Shown one piece after another: positions 51,140 to 60,776 of a DNA stretch of 64,000 nt (positions are counted from its first letter, which is position 1; every line of letters starts with the position of its first letter). The stretch is from contig NZ_CP062229.1 of assembly GCF_024707545.1 (NCBI RefSeq), positions 2,275,501 through 2,339,500 on the forward strand. The letters are read 5' to 3'. The DNA is from Mesorhizobium onobrychidis (GTDB lineage Bacteria; Pseudomonadota; Alphaproteobacteria; Rhizobiales; Rhizobiaceae). Under the pieces are notes generated by a model, which searched no databases, was not told where the DNA came from, and saw nothing but the letters and a program-made list of their open reading frames with translations. The translations under genes were made by a program, and so were the position numbers.

Positions 51140-51577
51140 TTACGGCCGCAAATAGGCGTAGCCCTGGCGCTGCAATTCGGCGAGTTTGACGACGCCGCCG
51201 GTCTCGGCGGCATGGAAGCCGTCGAGCAGATCGGTGAGCGCAACGTCCATGCCGTGCATGGTGTTGGCGCAAGCATGCGGGGACAGCCCGTCGCGAACCA
51301 GGCCGGAAAAACGGCTGGAAATGGCAGCTGACGCGCTCTTCGACTTGAAAGCAGCGAGTGCCGGTCCATGCACGACCAGCACGATGTCGACATTGCCGCC
51401 GGTGCCCTCATAGTGGTTCTTGATGTTGCCGAGCACGAAGCCGACCCTGTCGAGATCGCTGAGGTGATAGGCGACCTTTTGTCTTTCCTGTTCTACGGCC
51501 GCCTTGACTTGGCGCAGCCCGAAAAAGCCGGCGGCTCCGGCAAGGCCCACGCGGAAAATATCGCGGCGTCGCATCAT
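51140..51577 (-). CDS. DsrE family protein with Tat-like signal
   Basis: 145 aa. MMRRRDIFRVGLAGAAGFFG is a twin-arginine-type signal with a short hydrophobic stretch. The mature part has KVAYHLSDLDRVGFVLGNI, VDIVLVVHGPALAAF and SPHACANTMHGMDVALTDLL, the DsrE/DsrF fold of small sulfur-relay proteins, with one conserved Cys (HACANTM). TGGAGAA supports the ATG at 51577. A role in periplasmic sulfur or redox chemistry is likely but unproved. Confidence 0.83.
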   Translation of the reverse strand: MMRRRDIFRVGLAGAAGFFGLRQVKAAVEQERQKVAYHLSDLDRVGFVLGNIKNHYEGTGGNVDIVLVVHGPALAAFKSKSASAAISSRFSGLVRDGLSPHACANTMHGMDVALTDLLDGFHAAETGGVVKLAELQRQGYAYLRP

Positions 51578-51672
51578 GTTGTTCTCCAGTATGCAGTCCT
51601 CGCAAATTGCGTGGCCTCGGCCTCGATCCTAGCATAAATTGAAACCACGTCCTGTCGGGCGAGGAGGGGCAC

Positions 51673-52740
51673 ATGACATCGAAGACCATTGTGGGCGCCG
51701 GATTTGGTGTCACCTTGCTAGCCGCTGTTGCCGGCACGGCCCTTGCCGACGACAAGCTCACAGAACTCAGCCCGGACGGCAAGGATGCCTGTTTCGGGCG
51801 TGTCTATGATGCCGCACATCTCAAGGCGCATCCGCACCAGAAGGTGGCACGGATTTTCTTCTACTATGGCAACGATCCGGTCAGTCATCCGAACGAGGAG
51901 CCGAGCAGCGCTCCGTCCGGCTATAACGGCTTCATGACCACGACGGTGCGCGGCGCCAAGAAGCCCGAGTGGGTCGGCGGTTGGTGCGGCAAGGATGATC
52001 CGCGGTCGAGCGAGATCGGTTGCGGCATGGAATGCGACCGCACCATGGCCTTACTGAACGTCGATGAAAAAGGCCGGCTGATCGTCTCCGGCGTGCATCG
52101 CAACCTTTATCTCGACGCCGGCGCTGAGGATGAGCTGGGCGAAAAGGAATACGCCAAGCAGGCACTCGGCACGGAAGACGACGGCTTTCGGCTCGACCGC
52201 ATGCCGGCGCAGACCTGCAAGGCCGAATTCGCGCGCATCGATCCGGTCGATCCTGCGCTGGGAGCACCGCTGCGTGAGCGGCTGGAACCGGACCAGCCCT
52301 TCTGCTACGGGCGCGACTACGATGCCGCGCATCTCGGCTCGCATCCCGATCAGCTTACCCAGACCATCCGGGTTTTCCGGGGCCCGATCGAGCTGGCCTC
52401 CTTCGCCAAGGACGGCGATCCCACAAACTGGCCGAGCGGTGCCGAGATTGCCGTTTCCGTCACCACGCGCCAGAAATCCGCCGAGGTCACGCAGAGCTAC
52501 AGTTGTGAAGGCGAAGCGGACCAGTGGCGCTGTGTGGCGAGCGGAAGGACGAGTGACTTTTCCTGCGACATCGCGGCCAGGGAGATTTATCTGCGTCGCG
52601 GCGCCAACGGCACGATGATGCTGGCCAACCCCAACAGCAGCCTGCCGATCATCGACCTGTGCTCGGCCGACAGCGAGACCAGATCCGACGACAGGGTCTA
52701 TCGGTTGGAGCCGATTCCGCAATCCGCCTGCAGGCCCTGA
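51673..52740 (+). CDS. Secreted protein with an internal duplication
   Basis: 355 aa. A signal peptide (1-25, ending AGTALAD) precedes two similar blocks: CFGRVYDAAHLKAHPHQKVA from about 41 and CYGRDYDAAHLGSHPDQLTQ from about 213, each starting a unit of roughly 170 aa with several cysteines. GAGGAGGGG fixes the ATG at 51673. The duplication suggests a two-domain periplasmic protein with disulfides. No family is recognised. A long hairpin follows. Confidence 0.75.
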   Translation: MTSKTIVGAGFGVTLLAAVAGTALADDKLTELSPDGKDACFGRVYDAAHLKAHPHQKVARIFFYYGNDPVSHPNEEPSSAPSGYNGFMTTTVRGAKKPEWVGGWCGKDDPRSSEIGCGMECDRTMALLNVDEKGRLIVSGVHRNLYLDAGAEDELGEKEYAKQALGTEDDGFRLDRMPAQTCKAEFARIDPVDPALGAPLRERLEPDQPFCYGRDYDAAHLGSHPDQLTQTIRVFRGPIELASFAKDGDPTNWPSGAEIAVSVTTRQKSAEVTQSYSCEGEADQWRCVASGRTSDFSCDIAAREIYLRRGANGTMMLANPNSSLPIIDLCSADSETRSDDRVYRLEPIPQSACRP

Positions 52741-52787
52741 GCGGGGTTCTATCCACGGTTCGAAATGGCGGCTGCAGCGATCCGTCC

Positions 52788-52821
52788 CACCCCCCTCTGT
52801 CCTGCCGGACAGAGGGGGGTG
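52788..52821. repeat. 15-bp hairpin repeat
   Basis: CACCCCCCTCTGTCC-TGCC-GGACAGAGGGGGGTG is a perfect stem between convergent genes. Its CTGTCCTGCCGGACAG core is like the ends of other Mesorhizobium intergenic elements, including CTGCCTGCCGG at 62544. Confidence 0.75.
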
Positions 52822-52899
52822 CTGTCCCGCGACCTAGAGGTTCTGCATCTGCTCGACGCTTTGATGTCATGGCAGGGCTACCGGCGTCTCCGCTAGGCC

Positions 52900-53829
52900 T
52901 CACGCGAACGGCACGGCCGTCGTGCCCTTGGGCAGCTTTGCCTCGTCGTCGGGCTCGACATGGATGGTGACGCGAACCGAGGGGATTTCTGTCTTCAACG
53001 CATCTTCGATGCGGTCGCAGATGACGTGGCTGGCGCCCACCGACATATCGGCGTCGACGACCAGATGAAACTCGATAAAGGTGGCGCGGCCGGCGATGCG
53101 TGTCTTCAGATCGTGGACCTCCAGTGCTCCCTTGCAATTGGCCGAGATGATGTCGCGGATGTGCATGTGCTCCTGCGTGTCGACGGCGCGGTCCATCAGT
53201 CCGTTCATCGACGAGCCGATCACGTGCCAGCCCTGCCACAGGATGTTCAGCGCGACGATGACGGCAAGAGCAGGATCGAGCACTTGCCAGCCGGTCAGCA
53301 CGGCGCCGACCAGACCAATGAACACGCCGACGGAGGTCGCCACGTCGGTCATGATGTGCCTGCCGTCGGCGACCAGTGCCGGCGACTTCTCGGCACGGCC
53401 GGCACGGATCAGCGTTAAGGCCCAGAAGGCGTTGATCACTGTCGCGACACCGTTGATGGCGAGGCCGGTCCAGGGCTGTTCGAGCGGGGCGGGATGCCGC
53501 AAGGACCACCACACTTCGTTGAGGATCAGCAGGGCTGCCAGCACGATCAGCACGCCCTCCAGCACAGCCGAGAAATACTCGGCCTTGTGATGACCGAAAG
53601 GATGATCCTGGTCGGCCGGCTTGTAGCTGACCTGGATCGCCCAGTAGGCGGCGGCCGAGGCAATGACATTGACGATCGATTCCAGCGCGTCGGAATACAG
53701 CGCTACGGAACCGGTGACGTACCAGGCCGCCAGCTTCAGGCCGAGCACGACGAAAGCCACGACTATCGACCAGAAGGCGAGGCTGGCGACCTTGCGCTTG
53801 GCGGCGATTTTCGGATCAATTACGGTCAT
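52900..53829 (-). CDS. Cation diffusion facilitator
   Basis: 309 aa. Six membrane helices occupy residues 15-210. Metal-site signatures occur in GSVALYSDALESIVNVIASA (helix 2) and VADGRHIMTDVATSVGVFIG (helix 5, HxxxD), and HPFGHHKAEYFSA lies between. The C-terminal cytoplasmic domain (about 210-300) contains FHLVVDADMSVGASHVICDR. It exports a divalent cation such as Zn, Fe or Mn in exchange for protons. The start at 53829 is after a Gly/Arg-rich frame that is unlikely to be translated. Confidence 0.92.
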   Translation of the reverse strand: MTVIDPKIAAKRKVASLAFWSIVVAFVVLGLKLAAWYVTGSVALYSDALESIVNVIASAAAYWAIQVSYKPADQDHPFGHHKAEYFSAVLEGVLIVLAALLILNEVWWSLRHPAPLEQPWTGLAINGVATVINAFWALTLIRAGRAEKSPALVADGRHIMTDVATSVGVFIGLVGAVLTGWQVLDPALAVIVALNILWQGWHVIGSSMNGLMDRAVDTQEHMHIRDIISANCKGALEVHDLKTRIAGRATFIEFHLVVDADMSVGASHVICDRIEDALKTEIPSVRVTIHVEPDDEAKLPKGTTAVPFA

Positions 53830-53857
53830 TGATTGCTTCCGGCCGCCGAAACCGGAG

Positions 53858-56047
53858 CTAAGCCGCCTTTTCCTTGGCCTTGCGCGGCAGATGCGCAACG
53901 ATGTTCTCGATGATGCGCATGCCGGCATTGTGGCCGAGAGTCATGATCGATTCCGGGTGGAATTGCACCGCAGCGATCGGCTCCTTGCTGTGCTCGAAGG
54001 CCATGATAACGCCTTCTTCCGTCTCGGCCGTGACGACGAAGCCATCGGGCAGGCGGACCGGATCGGCGAAGATCGAGTGATAGCGGCCGACCGTCACCTC
54101 CTTGGGCAGGCCGGAAAAGATGATGCCCGGCTTCGACACGCGGATACGCGACGGTTTGCCATGCATCGGCACGTGCAGTTGCCGCAGCTCTCCGCCATAG
54201 GCCTCGGCCAGCGCCTGCAGGCCGAGGCAGACGCCGAAGATCGGCAGGTCGCGCGCGCGGGCTCGTTTGATGGTGGCGGCGCAGTCGAAGTCCTTCGGCG
54301 TGCCGGGACCGGGCGACAGCACGACCAGGTTGGGTTTCAGCCGGTCGAAGACCTCGTCCGGCACAGGCGTGCGCACGGTCGAGACATTGGCGCCGGTCTG
54401 GCGGAAATAATTGGCCAGCGTGTGGACGAAGGAGTCCTCGTGGTCGACCAGCAGGATGTTGACGCCGTCGCCGACGCGCGCGGTGGCGCGTTCGGTGTCG
54501 GCGGCATTGCCGGTCTTGGCGTCGCGGATGGCGGAGATCATGGCGGATGCCTTCAGTTCGGTTTCGGCTTCTTCTTCCTCGGGAATGCTGTCGAAGAGCA
54601 GCGTGGCGCCGGCGCGCACCTCGGCGATGCCGTCCTTGATGCGGATGGTGCGAAGCGTCATGCCGGTGTTCATGTCACCGTTGAAATTGACCATGCCGAT
54701 CGCCCCGCCATACCAGGCGCGCGGGCTCTTCTCGTTCTGCTCGATGAAGCGCATCGCCCATAATTTCGGCGCGCCGGTGACGGTGACCGCCCAGGCATGC
54801 GACAAGAACGCGTCGAAGGCGTCCATGCCTTCGCGCAGCCGTCCCTCGATGTGGTCTACGGTGTGGATCAGCCGCGAATACATCTCGATCTGGCGGCGGC
54901 CGATGACGCGCACCGAGCCTGGGTCGCAGACCCTCGACTTGTCGTTGCGGTCGACGTCCGAGCACATGGTCAGCTCGGATTCGTCCTTCTTCGAATTGAG
55001 CAGCTTCAGGATCTGCTCCGAGTCGGAAATGGCGTCGTCGCCGCGCTTGATCGTGCCGGAGATCGGGCAGGTTTCGACACGGCGGCCATTGACGCGCACG
55101 AACATTTCGGGCGAGGCGCCGATCAGGTATTCGCCCTCGCCGAGATTGATGAAGAAGGAATAGGGCGAGGGGTTGATGATCTTCAGCCTGCGGGAAATGT
55201 CGGAGGGCGGTGTCTCGCAGCGCTCGTAGAACATCTGGCCGGGCACCACCTCGAACAGGTCGCCGCGCTTGAAACTCTCCATCGCCTTGCGAACCAGATT
55301 GGCATATTCGCCGGGCTCATGGTCGCCGCGCGGCGGGATGCGGTCGGCGGTCTTGAACGGCTCGACGATTTCGTCGCGCGGCAATCCCTCCGTCGAAAAC
55401 CCGTCGCCGGAATAATCGTAGCGGTCGGTCCAGGCCTTGGTCGAATAGTGGTCGACGACCAGGATCTCGTCGGGCAGGAACAGCACGAGGTCGCGCTGGC
55501 TTTGCTGGCGCGCCAGCTTGTGGTCGACCGGATCGAACTGGAAGGCGAGATCGTAGCCGAAGGCGCCGTAGAGGCCAAGATTGGCGTCTTCCTCCGTCTT
55601 GAACAGAGCGGTGATGGCGCGCAGCACGGTGAAGACGGAGGGAACGCGGCTGCGTTCTTCTTCGGTGAAGACACGGCCGGGCTTAGCCACATCGAGGCGG
55701 ATCAGTCTCTTCGACGTCTCGGCGATCGTCACGTCGTCAAGGCCGCCGAGCGCCTTGCCGACCACCGGCAGAAGCATCTCGCCACGGCTGTTCAGCGCCT
55801 CGATGCGCATTGCGCGGCCACGCGCCGAGATCACCAGCGGCGGGTCGATCATGGCGGTGTCCCAGCGCGTATAGCGGCCGGGATATTCGTAATTCGAGGA
55901 AAACACGGCGCCACGGCGTGAATTCAGCCCGTCGATATAGGCGTCGATCGCGCCCTCATAAGGCCGATCATGGCGCTCGCGGGTAATCGTCACGCCACCC
56001 GCCGTGACGAAGCGCTCCGCCCCGTTCTCCAGAATTTTCGTCGTCAT
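53858..56047 (-). CDS. trpE: Fused anthranilate synthase TrpE-TrpG
   Basis: 729 aa. Residues 1-510 are component I (chorismate binding: [46 protein letters not shown]). Residues about 535-725 are the glutamine amidotransferase with [12 protein letters not shown] (Cys) and QFHPESIM (His, Glu). The fusion TrpE(G) is typical of rhizobia. It makes anthranilate from chorismate. TGGAGACGG precedes the ATG at 56047. A leader peptide and terminator upstream show control by charged tRNA-Trp. Confidence 0.96.
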   Translation of the reverse strand: MTTKILENGAERFVTAGGVTITRERHDRPYEGAIDAYIDGLNSRRGAVFSSNYEYPGRYTRWDTAMIDPPLVISARGRAMRIEALNSRGEMLLPVVGKALGGLDDVTIAETSKRLIRLDVAKPGRVFTEEERSRVPSVFTVLRAITALFKTEEDANLGLYGAFGYDLAFQFDPVDHKLARQQSQRDLVLFLPDEILVVDHYSTKAWTDRYDYSGDGFSTEGLPRDEIVEPFKTADRIPPRGDHEPGEYANLVRKAMESFKRGDLFEVVPGQMFYERCETPPSDISRRLKIINPSPYSFFINLGEGEYLIGASPEMFVRVNGRRVETCPISGTIKRGDDAISDSEQILKLLNSKKDESELTMCSDVDRNDKSRVCDPGSVRVIGRRQIEMYSRLIHTVDHIEGRLREGMDAFDAFLSHAWAVTVTGAPKLWAMRFIEQNEKSPRAWYGGAIGMVNFNGDMNTGMTLRTIRIKDGIAEVRAGATLLFDSIPEEEEAETELKASAMISAIRDAKTGNAADTERATARVGDGVNILLVDHEDSFVHTLANYFRQTGANVSTVRTPVPDEVFDRLKPNLVVLSPGPGTPKDFDCAATIKRARARDLPIFGVCLGLQALAEAYGGELRQLHVPMHGKPSRIRVSKPGIIFSGLPKEVTVGRYHSIFADPVRLPDGFVVTAETEEGVIMAFEHSKEPIAAVQFHPESIMTLGHNAGMRIIENIVAHLPRKAKEKAA

Positions 56048-56111
56048 TGCCGTCTCCATCAGCGTCTTGGCTATATCAGCGTCTTGGGGCAACGGACCCG
56101 GGGCATGGCTT

Positions 56112-56150
56112 GAAAAAACAAATGGCCGCCCGGACATTCCGTTGCGGCCA
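56112..56150 (-). terminator. trp attenuator terminator
   Basis: On the minus strand TGGCCGC and GCGGCCA pair around a 14-nt loop and are followed by TTTGTTTTTTC. It lies between the Trp leader peptide and trpE, 65 bp before the trpE start, as expected for the terminator of an attenuator. Confidence 0.88.
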
Positions 56151-56189
56151 CCTTCTATTTTCACGCGCACGCGTTCGAACAGGCCGCTG

Positions 56190-56234
56190 TCAGCGAGCCC
56201 ACCACCAAACGGTCTTGATCGAGCGCATGTTCAT
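56190..56234 (-). CDS. trpL: trp leader peptide
   Basis: Fourteen codons read [14 protein letters not shown] then TGA. The three tandem Trp codons followed by Ala-Arg-stop match the trpE(G) leader peptide described for Sinorhizobium (ending WWWAR). When Trp is scarce the ribosome stalls here and an antiterminator forms; otherwise the hairpin at 56112-56150 ends transcription. The second Met (56228) is an alternative start. Confidence 0.92.
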   Translation of the reverse strand: MNMRSIKTVWWWAR

Positions 56235-56308
56235 GGCGATTCCAATAGCGGCGATTGCACGGCCGCGCAACTGGATTCAATGGAGGGCATGGAGAAGGGC
56301 ATGAGCCC

Positions 56309-57364
56309 TCAATCCTCCAGCGTTCCCGACCTTGCATCGGCGCTTTTCCTGTCGCCGACCAGCTTCAGCAGATCTTCGCCGGCGCGGATGATGCGCCGGG
56401 AACGCCGTGTCAGGATGATGCCCGCCTGCGGCGCCAACACCTGCGTGCGGCCGCCGGCTTCACCCGGCGCATGGACGATGGTGGCGAGCAGCGCGCCTTT
56501 TGCCACACGGTCGCCGGGCTTCACGTCGTAGAGGACCGCGCCCGCCCGAGGCGCCGGCATCATGTCGATGTTTTCGAGCGGTGCAACGACACCGTTGAAG
56601 CTGCCGGGCGTGGACAGGGCCTGATCCAGGATCACGCCGCGCCCCACCAGCAGCCGATAAAGCCCTTCGGCATCGGCGCCGGCCAGAGCGCCGTCGACAT
56701 CGAGTATGCCGCGATACTCGACCGTGGTGGCGACGCGCCGGTCGAACCGCGCCACATCGGCAGGGACGTTCAGATACGGCGTGATCGAGGCGCCTTCGAA
56801 GGTGCCGTCGGTGTCCTCACCCCACAGGATCACCGCATCGACGCCCATGGCCGCCGCACAATCCGCCATGCCCGGCCATAGGCTGGCATGGACATAGAGG
56901 TAGGCGAGGCCCTCGTCGTCGCAGTGCAGGTCGAGCACGATGTCGTGGCCGATCGACAGCAGCAGCAGCCGCGTCTTCAGCCGCTGGTCGGCCGTGCCAG
57001 ACGTGGCGTCCGGCAAGAGCGTCGGGTCAGGCGCGGCCAGCAGCGGAAAGCCGCGGTTGAAGTTGGTGCGGGTGCCCAGGTGAAAACGGCCCTGATGCTC
57101 GCCGAAATGATACTGGGCGCGGCCGATCGGATTGGCCTGGGGTACGACCGTGATATCGCCCTTGATGCGGCCTTCCGCTTCGGCCTTTTCGAGCATCGGC
57201 ATCAGCGCGTCGATGGCGACGACCCCCGGCAGTTCGCCAGCATGCAGTGCCGCCTGCAGATAGGCCGAAGGTGCGGCCATGTCGCTGCCGTCAAATCGGA
57301 GCACTGGGAATTCGTAGGAAACGCCCTCGCTGTCGCCGGCAATGCGCTCGATCGATTTCTGCAT
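56309..57364 (-). CDS. Succinylglutamate desuccinylase/aspartoacylase family protein
   Basis: 351 aa. The zinc site is LHAGELPG (H-x-x-E) near 42, and the second His is in VLDLHCDDEG (about 146). The fold is a zinc carboxypeptidase-like deacylase, and the C-terminal 80 residues form a beta domain with GDRVAKGALLATIVH. CTGGAGGAG before the ATG is a strong ribosome site. The substrate is unknown. It lies upstream of the trp leader in the same direction but not in its operon. Confidence 0.88.
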   Translation of the reverse strand: MQKSIERIAGDSEGVSYEFPVLRFDGSDMAAPSAYLQAALHAGELPGVVAIDALMPMLEKAEAEGRIKGDITVVPQANPIGRAQYHFGEHQGRFHLGTRTNFNRGFPLLAAPDPTLLPDATSGTADQRLKTRLLLLSIGHDIVLDLHCDDEGLAYLYVHASLWPGMADCAAAMGVDAVILWGEDTDGTFEGASITPYLNVPADVARFDRRVATTVEYRGILDVDGALAGADAEGLYRLLVGRGVILDQALSTPGSFNGVVAPLENIDMMPAPRAGAVLYDVKPGDRVAKGALLATIVHAPGEAGGRTQVLAPQAGIILTRRSRRIIRAGEDLLKLVGDRKSADARSGTLED

Positions 57365-57449
57365 GATACTCCTCCAGGAAAGAGGCCGAACACATGCCCT
57401 TTCGCCGATACGCTGTCGATTGGTCCAGTCTGCTGCGCTATGGGCGCAA

Positions 57450-58619
57450 CTATTGCGCTGCGTGCGTCACCAGCAGCTGGCGGTCCAATGTCTGCGACAT
57501 CACTGCCACGGCAACCGCCAGCAGGGCGAGCGCCGCGCCGACCAGCGGCAGATTGGCATAGGACACGCCCAGCGAAAGTGCCACGCCGCCCGCCCAGGCA
57601 CCGGCGGCATTGCCGATGTTGAAGGCGCCCTGGTTCAGCGTGGCGGCGAGGTTCGGCGCTTCGGAGGCCGCTTCGACGACACGGATCTGCAAAGGCGGCA
57701 CGATGACGAAGACGAGCAGACCCCACAGGAAAACGATGAAGACGGCCACGGCTGCGACGGCGCCGAATTCGGCAAAGCCGACGAGCAGCAGCGCCAGCAT
57801 CAAAAGCGTACCGATCACCGTCGGCATCAACTTCCAGTCGGCAAGCCTGCCGCCGATGATGTTGCCGATGGTCATGCCGCCGCCGAACAGCAGCAGCACC
57901 CACGTTACGGTCGCGGTCGACAGGCCGGATACGTCGGTGAGGTAGGGCTTTATGTAGGTGAAGACGGCAAACAGGCTGGCCGATGCCAGCGCCGAAATCA
58001 GCATGGCCAGCCAGACTTGCAGCTTGCCGAGCACGCGCACTTCGCCGAGCAGGCCGCCGCCGCTCGGTTGGCTGATGCCGGCAGGCACCAGCCAGGCGAT
58101 GGCTGCGACCGAGACGAGGCCGATCCCGACCACGGCCAGGAAGGTGGCGCGCCAGCCATAGGCTTCGCCGAGCGCGGTGCCGCCGGGAACGCCGAGGATA
58201 TTGGACAGCGTCAGACCGGCGAACATCAGGGCGATGGCGCTGGCCCGCTTGTTACGCGGCACCAGGCTGGCGGCGACGACTGAACCGATGCCGAAGAAGG
58301 CGCCGTGACCGAAAGCGGTGAAGACGCGCGCTGCCATCAGCATCCAATAATTGGGTGCGATCGCGCACAACAGATTGCCGACGACGAACAGCATTGCCAG
58401 GCCGACCAGCACCGGCTTGCGCGGCATGTGTGCCGTCGCCACCGCGATCACCGGCGCGCCGAAGACGACGCCGAGCGCATAGCCGGTGACCAGCAGGCCC
58501 GCCGACGGGATCGAAACGCCGAGGTCGGTGGCGACTTCGGGCAGCAGGCCCATGATGACGAATTCGGTGGTGCCGATACAGAAGGACGCGATGGCGAGCG
58601 CTAGGATCGGCAGGGGCAT
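57450..58619 (-). CDS. MFS transporter, DHA1 type
   Basis: 389 aa with twelve membrane helices. FCIGTTEFVIMGLLPEVATD in helix 1 is typical of the AraJ/YdhP group of drug or sugar exporters, and ARVFTAFGHGAFFGIGSVVA lies in helix 4. The length suits the DHA1 family. The substrate is not predictable. No regulator is adjacent. Confidence 0.9.
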   Translation of the reverse strand: MPLPILALAIASFCIGTTEFVIMGLLPEVATDLGVSIPSAGLLVTGYALGVVFGAPVIAVATAHMPRKPVLVGLAMLFVVGNLLCAIAPNYWMLMAARVFTAFGHGAFFGIGSVVAASLVPRNKRASAIALMFAGLTLSNILGVPGGTALGEAYGWRATFLAVVGIGLVSVAAIAWLVPAGISQPSGGGLLGEVRVLGKLQVWLAMLISALASASLFAVFTYIKPYLTDVSGLSTATVTWVLLLFGGGMTIGNIIGGRLADWKLMPTVIGTLLMLALLLVGFAEFGAVAAVAVFIVFLWGLLVFVIVPPLQIRVVEAASEAPNLAATLNQGAFNIGNAAGAWAGGVALSLGVSYANLPLVGAALALLAVAVAVMSQTLDRQLLVTHAAQ

Positions 58620-58777
58620 GGTGCGACCACACTGAATCGGTTCAAACGCAGACGGTCCGCAGATTCACGTGGCGCACAAGCGCGATTGCTGCAATGCAGC
58701 ATTGCAGGAAACGGACACCAGATCGAGGTTGCCTTGCGCCTTGCCGCCTGCGGTGGATGCAGAGCGGAGGCCGAAGC

Positions 58778-60154
58778 CTATGCCAGCGGCTTCAATTCCT
58801 GGGCAATGGTGGGCAGGAGTTCCGAGACGTTGGGGTGGATGTGCATGGCGCGCGCGAGCGTGCTGACCGGCGCCTTGGCGTACATCAGGTCGAGCACGCA
58901 GTGGATCGCCTCGTCGCCGCCGGGGCCGAGCACCGAACAGCCGAGGATCTCCCTGGTGTCGGCGTCGACCAGGATCTTCATGAAACCTTGCGTTTCGCCT
59001 TTCTCGATGGCGCGGCCGACGCGGGTCATCGGCCGCTGGCCGACCAGCGCGCGACGGCCGGACTTTTTTACCGCTGTCTCCGTCATGCCGCAGCGGCCGA
59101 GCGGCGGGTCGATATAGAGCGCATAGGCCTCGATGCGGTCGCTTACCTTGCGCGGATCGTTGTCGAGCAGATTGGCGGCGACGATCTCGTAGTCGTTGTA
59201 GGAGGTGTGGGTGAAGGCGCCCTTGCCGTTGCAGTCGCCCATCGCCCAGATGCCGGGCACGCTGGTGCGCAACTGGTCATCGACGACGATGAAGCCGCGT
59301 TTGTCGACCTCGACGCCGGCCTTGTCGAGGCCGAGATCGTCGGTGTTGGGCGTCCGGCCCACTGCCAGCAGCACATGCGAGCCGACCGCCGGCGCCTTGC
59401 CGGCGGAGAAGGACACGGCAATGTCGCTGCCCTGTCTGGCAAAGCCGAAATCGTCGGCGCCGAGATGGACGGCGATGGCTTCGTTTTCGAGGATCGACAG
59501 GATGGAGTCCGAGACATCCTCGTCCTCGCGGCCGATAAGCCGCGGGCTCTTTTCGATCACCGTGACCTGCGAACCGAAACGGCGGAACATCTGCGCGAAC
59601 TCGAGCGAGATGTAACTGCCGCCGACGACGACCAGATGGCGCGGCAGCACGTCGAGATCCATCATCGACGAGTTGGTCAGGTACGAAATGTCGTTGACGC
59701 CGGGCAGGTCGGGCACCGAGGCTCGGCCGCCGGTGTTTAGGAATATTTTTTCGGCGCTCAGCAGGCCGTCGCCGACGCGCACCGTGTTGGCGGTTTCGAA
59801 GCGCGCATGGCCGCGATAGAGCGTGCATTTGTCCATGCCGGCAATCCAGCTTTCGAGGTTGCCGCGGGCGTCGTTCGACACTTTGTCCTTGCGTGCCTTG
59901 ATCGCCTTGTAGTCGACGCCGACCGGACCGGAGAGCGTTATGCCGTAATCGGCGGCGCGGCGGGCCAGATGCGCGGCATAGGCGCTGGCCACCATGGCCT
60001 TGGTCGGCATGCAGCCGGTGTTGACGCAGGTACCGCCGACCAGCTTTCGCTCGATCAGCGCCACGCTCATGCCGGCCGCCGTCAGCCGGCCGGCGAGCGG
60101 CGGCCCGGCCTGTCCAGCGCCGATGATGATTGCGTCGAATGTCTTTGCCGTCAT
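58778..60154 (-). CDS. Pyridine nucleotide-disulfide oxidoreductase (mercuric reductase-like)
   Basis: 458 aa. FAD site DAIIIGAGQAGPPLAGRL at 6-23, redox-active pair in GGTCVNTGCMPTK (CxxxxC), NAD site VVVGGSYISLEFAQMFRRFG near 170, and the C-terminal dimer domain with MHIHPNVSELLPTI, the His-Glu acid-base motif. The mercury-binding extra domain and C-terminal Cys pair of true MerA are absent, so the substrate is another disulfide or unknown. It overlaps the DUF4126 gene by 4 bp. Confidence 0.92.
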   Translation of the reverse strand: MTAKTFDAIIIGAGQAGPPLAGRLTAAGMSVALIERKLVGGTCVNTGCMPTKAMVASAYAAHLARRAADYGITLSGPVGVDYKAIKARKDKVSNDARGNLESWIAGMDKCTLYRGHARFETANTVRVGDGLLSAEKIFLNTGGRASVPDLPGVNDISYLTNSSMMDLDVLPRHLVVVGGSYISLEFAQMFRRFGSQVTVIEKSPRLIGREDEDVSDSILSILENEAIAVHLGADDFGFARQGSDIAVSFSAGKAPAVGSHVLLAVGRTPNTDDLGLDKAGVEVDKRGFIVVDDQLRTSVPGIWAMGDCNGKGAFTHTSYNDYEIVAANLLDNDPRKVSDRIEAYALYIDPPLGRCGMTETAVKKSGRRALVGQRPMTRVGRAIEKGETQGFMKILVDADTREILGCSVLGPGGDEAIHCVLDLMYAKAPVSTLARAMHIHPNVSELLPTIAQELKPLA

Positions 60155-60612
60155 GCCACCGCCGCCACGATCAGCAGGCCGCCGATGATCGCCACCGCGT
60201 CCTCGATGAGGGCGGCGGGCCGGTCCCTGCCGAGAGCGATGGCCAGGCGTTTGCGCAACTCGGCGCCGCCCAGCGTGCCGATCACCGCGCCAATGGCACC
60301 GGCGATCAGGCCGCCGATGGTGGCGCCGCCGGTCGCGCCGATCACCGCACCGGTGAAGGCGCCCACGACGATGCGTGCGCCGAACTGCTGCGGGACCTTG
60401 CGGCTCGGCGTCGACGGCAACTGGTCGGTGACCAGCTCGGCGATGGCCAGCATGGTGAAAATGCCGACGGTGATCCAGTGGCCCATGAAACCAGCCCAGG
60501 TTCCGGCGACCGGCAGCCAGCCGAGATAAGCGCCCCAGGCGACGGCGGCAGGCGCGGTCATGGCGCGAAGGCCGGCAACGACGCCGATCAGAAGTGCAAG
60601 GATGTACAGCAT
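60151..60612 (-). CDS. DUF4126 family membrane protein
   Basis: 153 aa with four or five membrane segments, two of them glycine-rich (VVGAFTGAVIGATGGATIGG). MLYILALLIGVVAGLRAMTA and PSTPSRKVPQQFGARIVVGA are DUF4126 patterns. The stop overlaps the ATG of the disulfide oxidoreductase by 4 bp (ATGA), so the pair is cotranslated and may work together, for instance in membrane redox. Function unknown. Confidence 0.82.
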   Translation of the reverse strand: MLYILALLIGVVAGLRAMTAPAAVAWGAYLGWLPVAGTWAGFMGHWITVGIFTMLAIAELVTDQLPSTPSRKVPQQFGARIVVGAFTGAVIGATGGATIGGLIAGAIGAVIGTLGGAELRKRLAIALGRDRPAALIEDAVAIIGGLLIVAAVA

Positions 60613-60776
60613 GATTGATCCCCCTCGATCACACGGCCTGGGATAGCCCAGCCGGGGTAGGCTAGCATAGGATCGGCATTTGACCAGAGGCCTGCGATGT
60701 CTGGCATTACCCGATTTTTATGGACTGTGCTTTGACACCACGTTGAAACAGCAGGGTAAGACAGGAGGGCATCGCC

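Noticed and set aside
58778..60154. Mercury resistance function for the disulfide reductase
   Set aside because: It lacks the N-terminal metal-binding domain and the C-terminal cysteine pair of MerA, and no mer genes are nearby.
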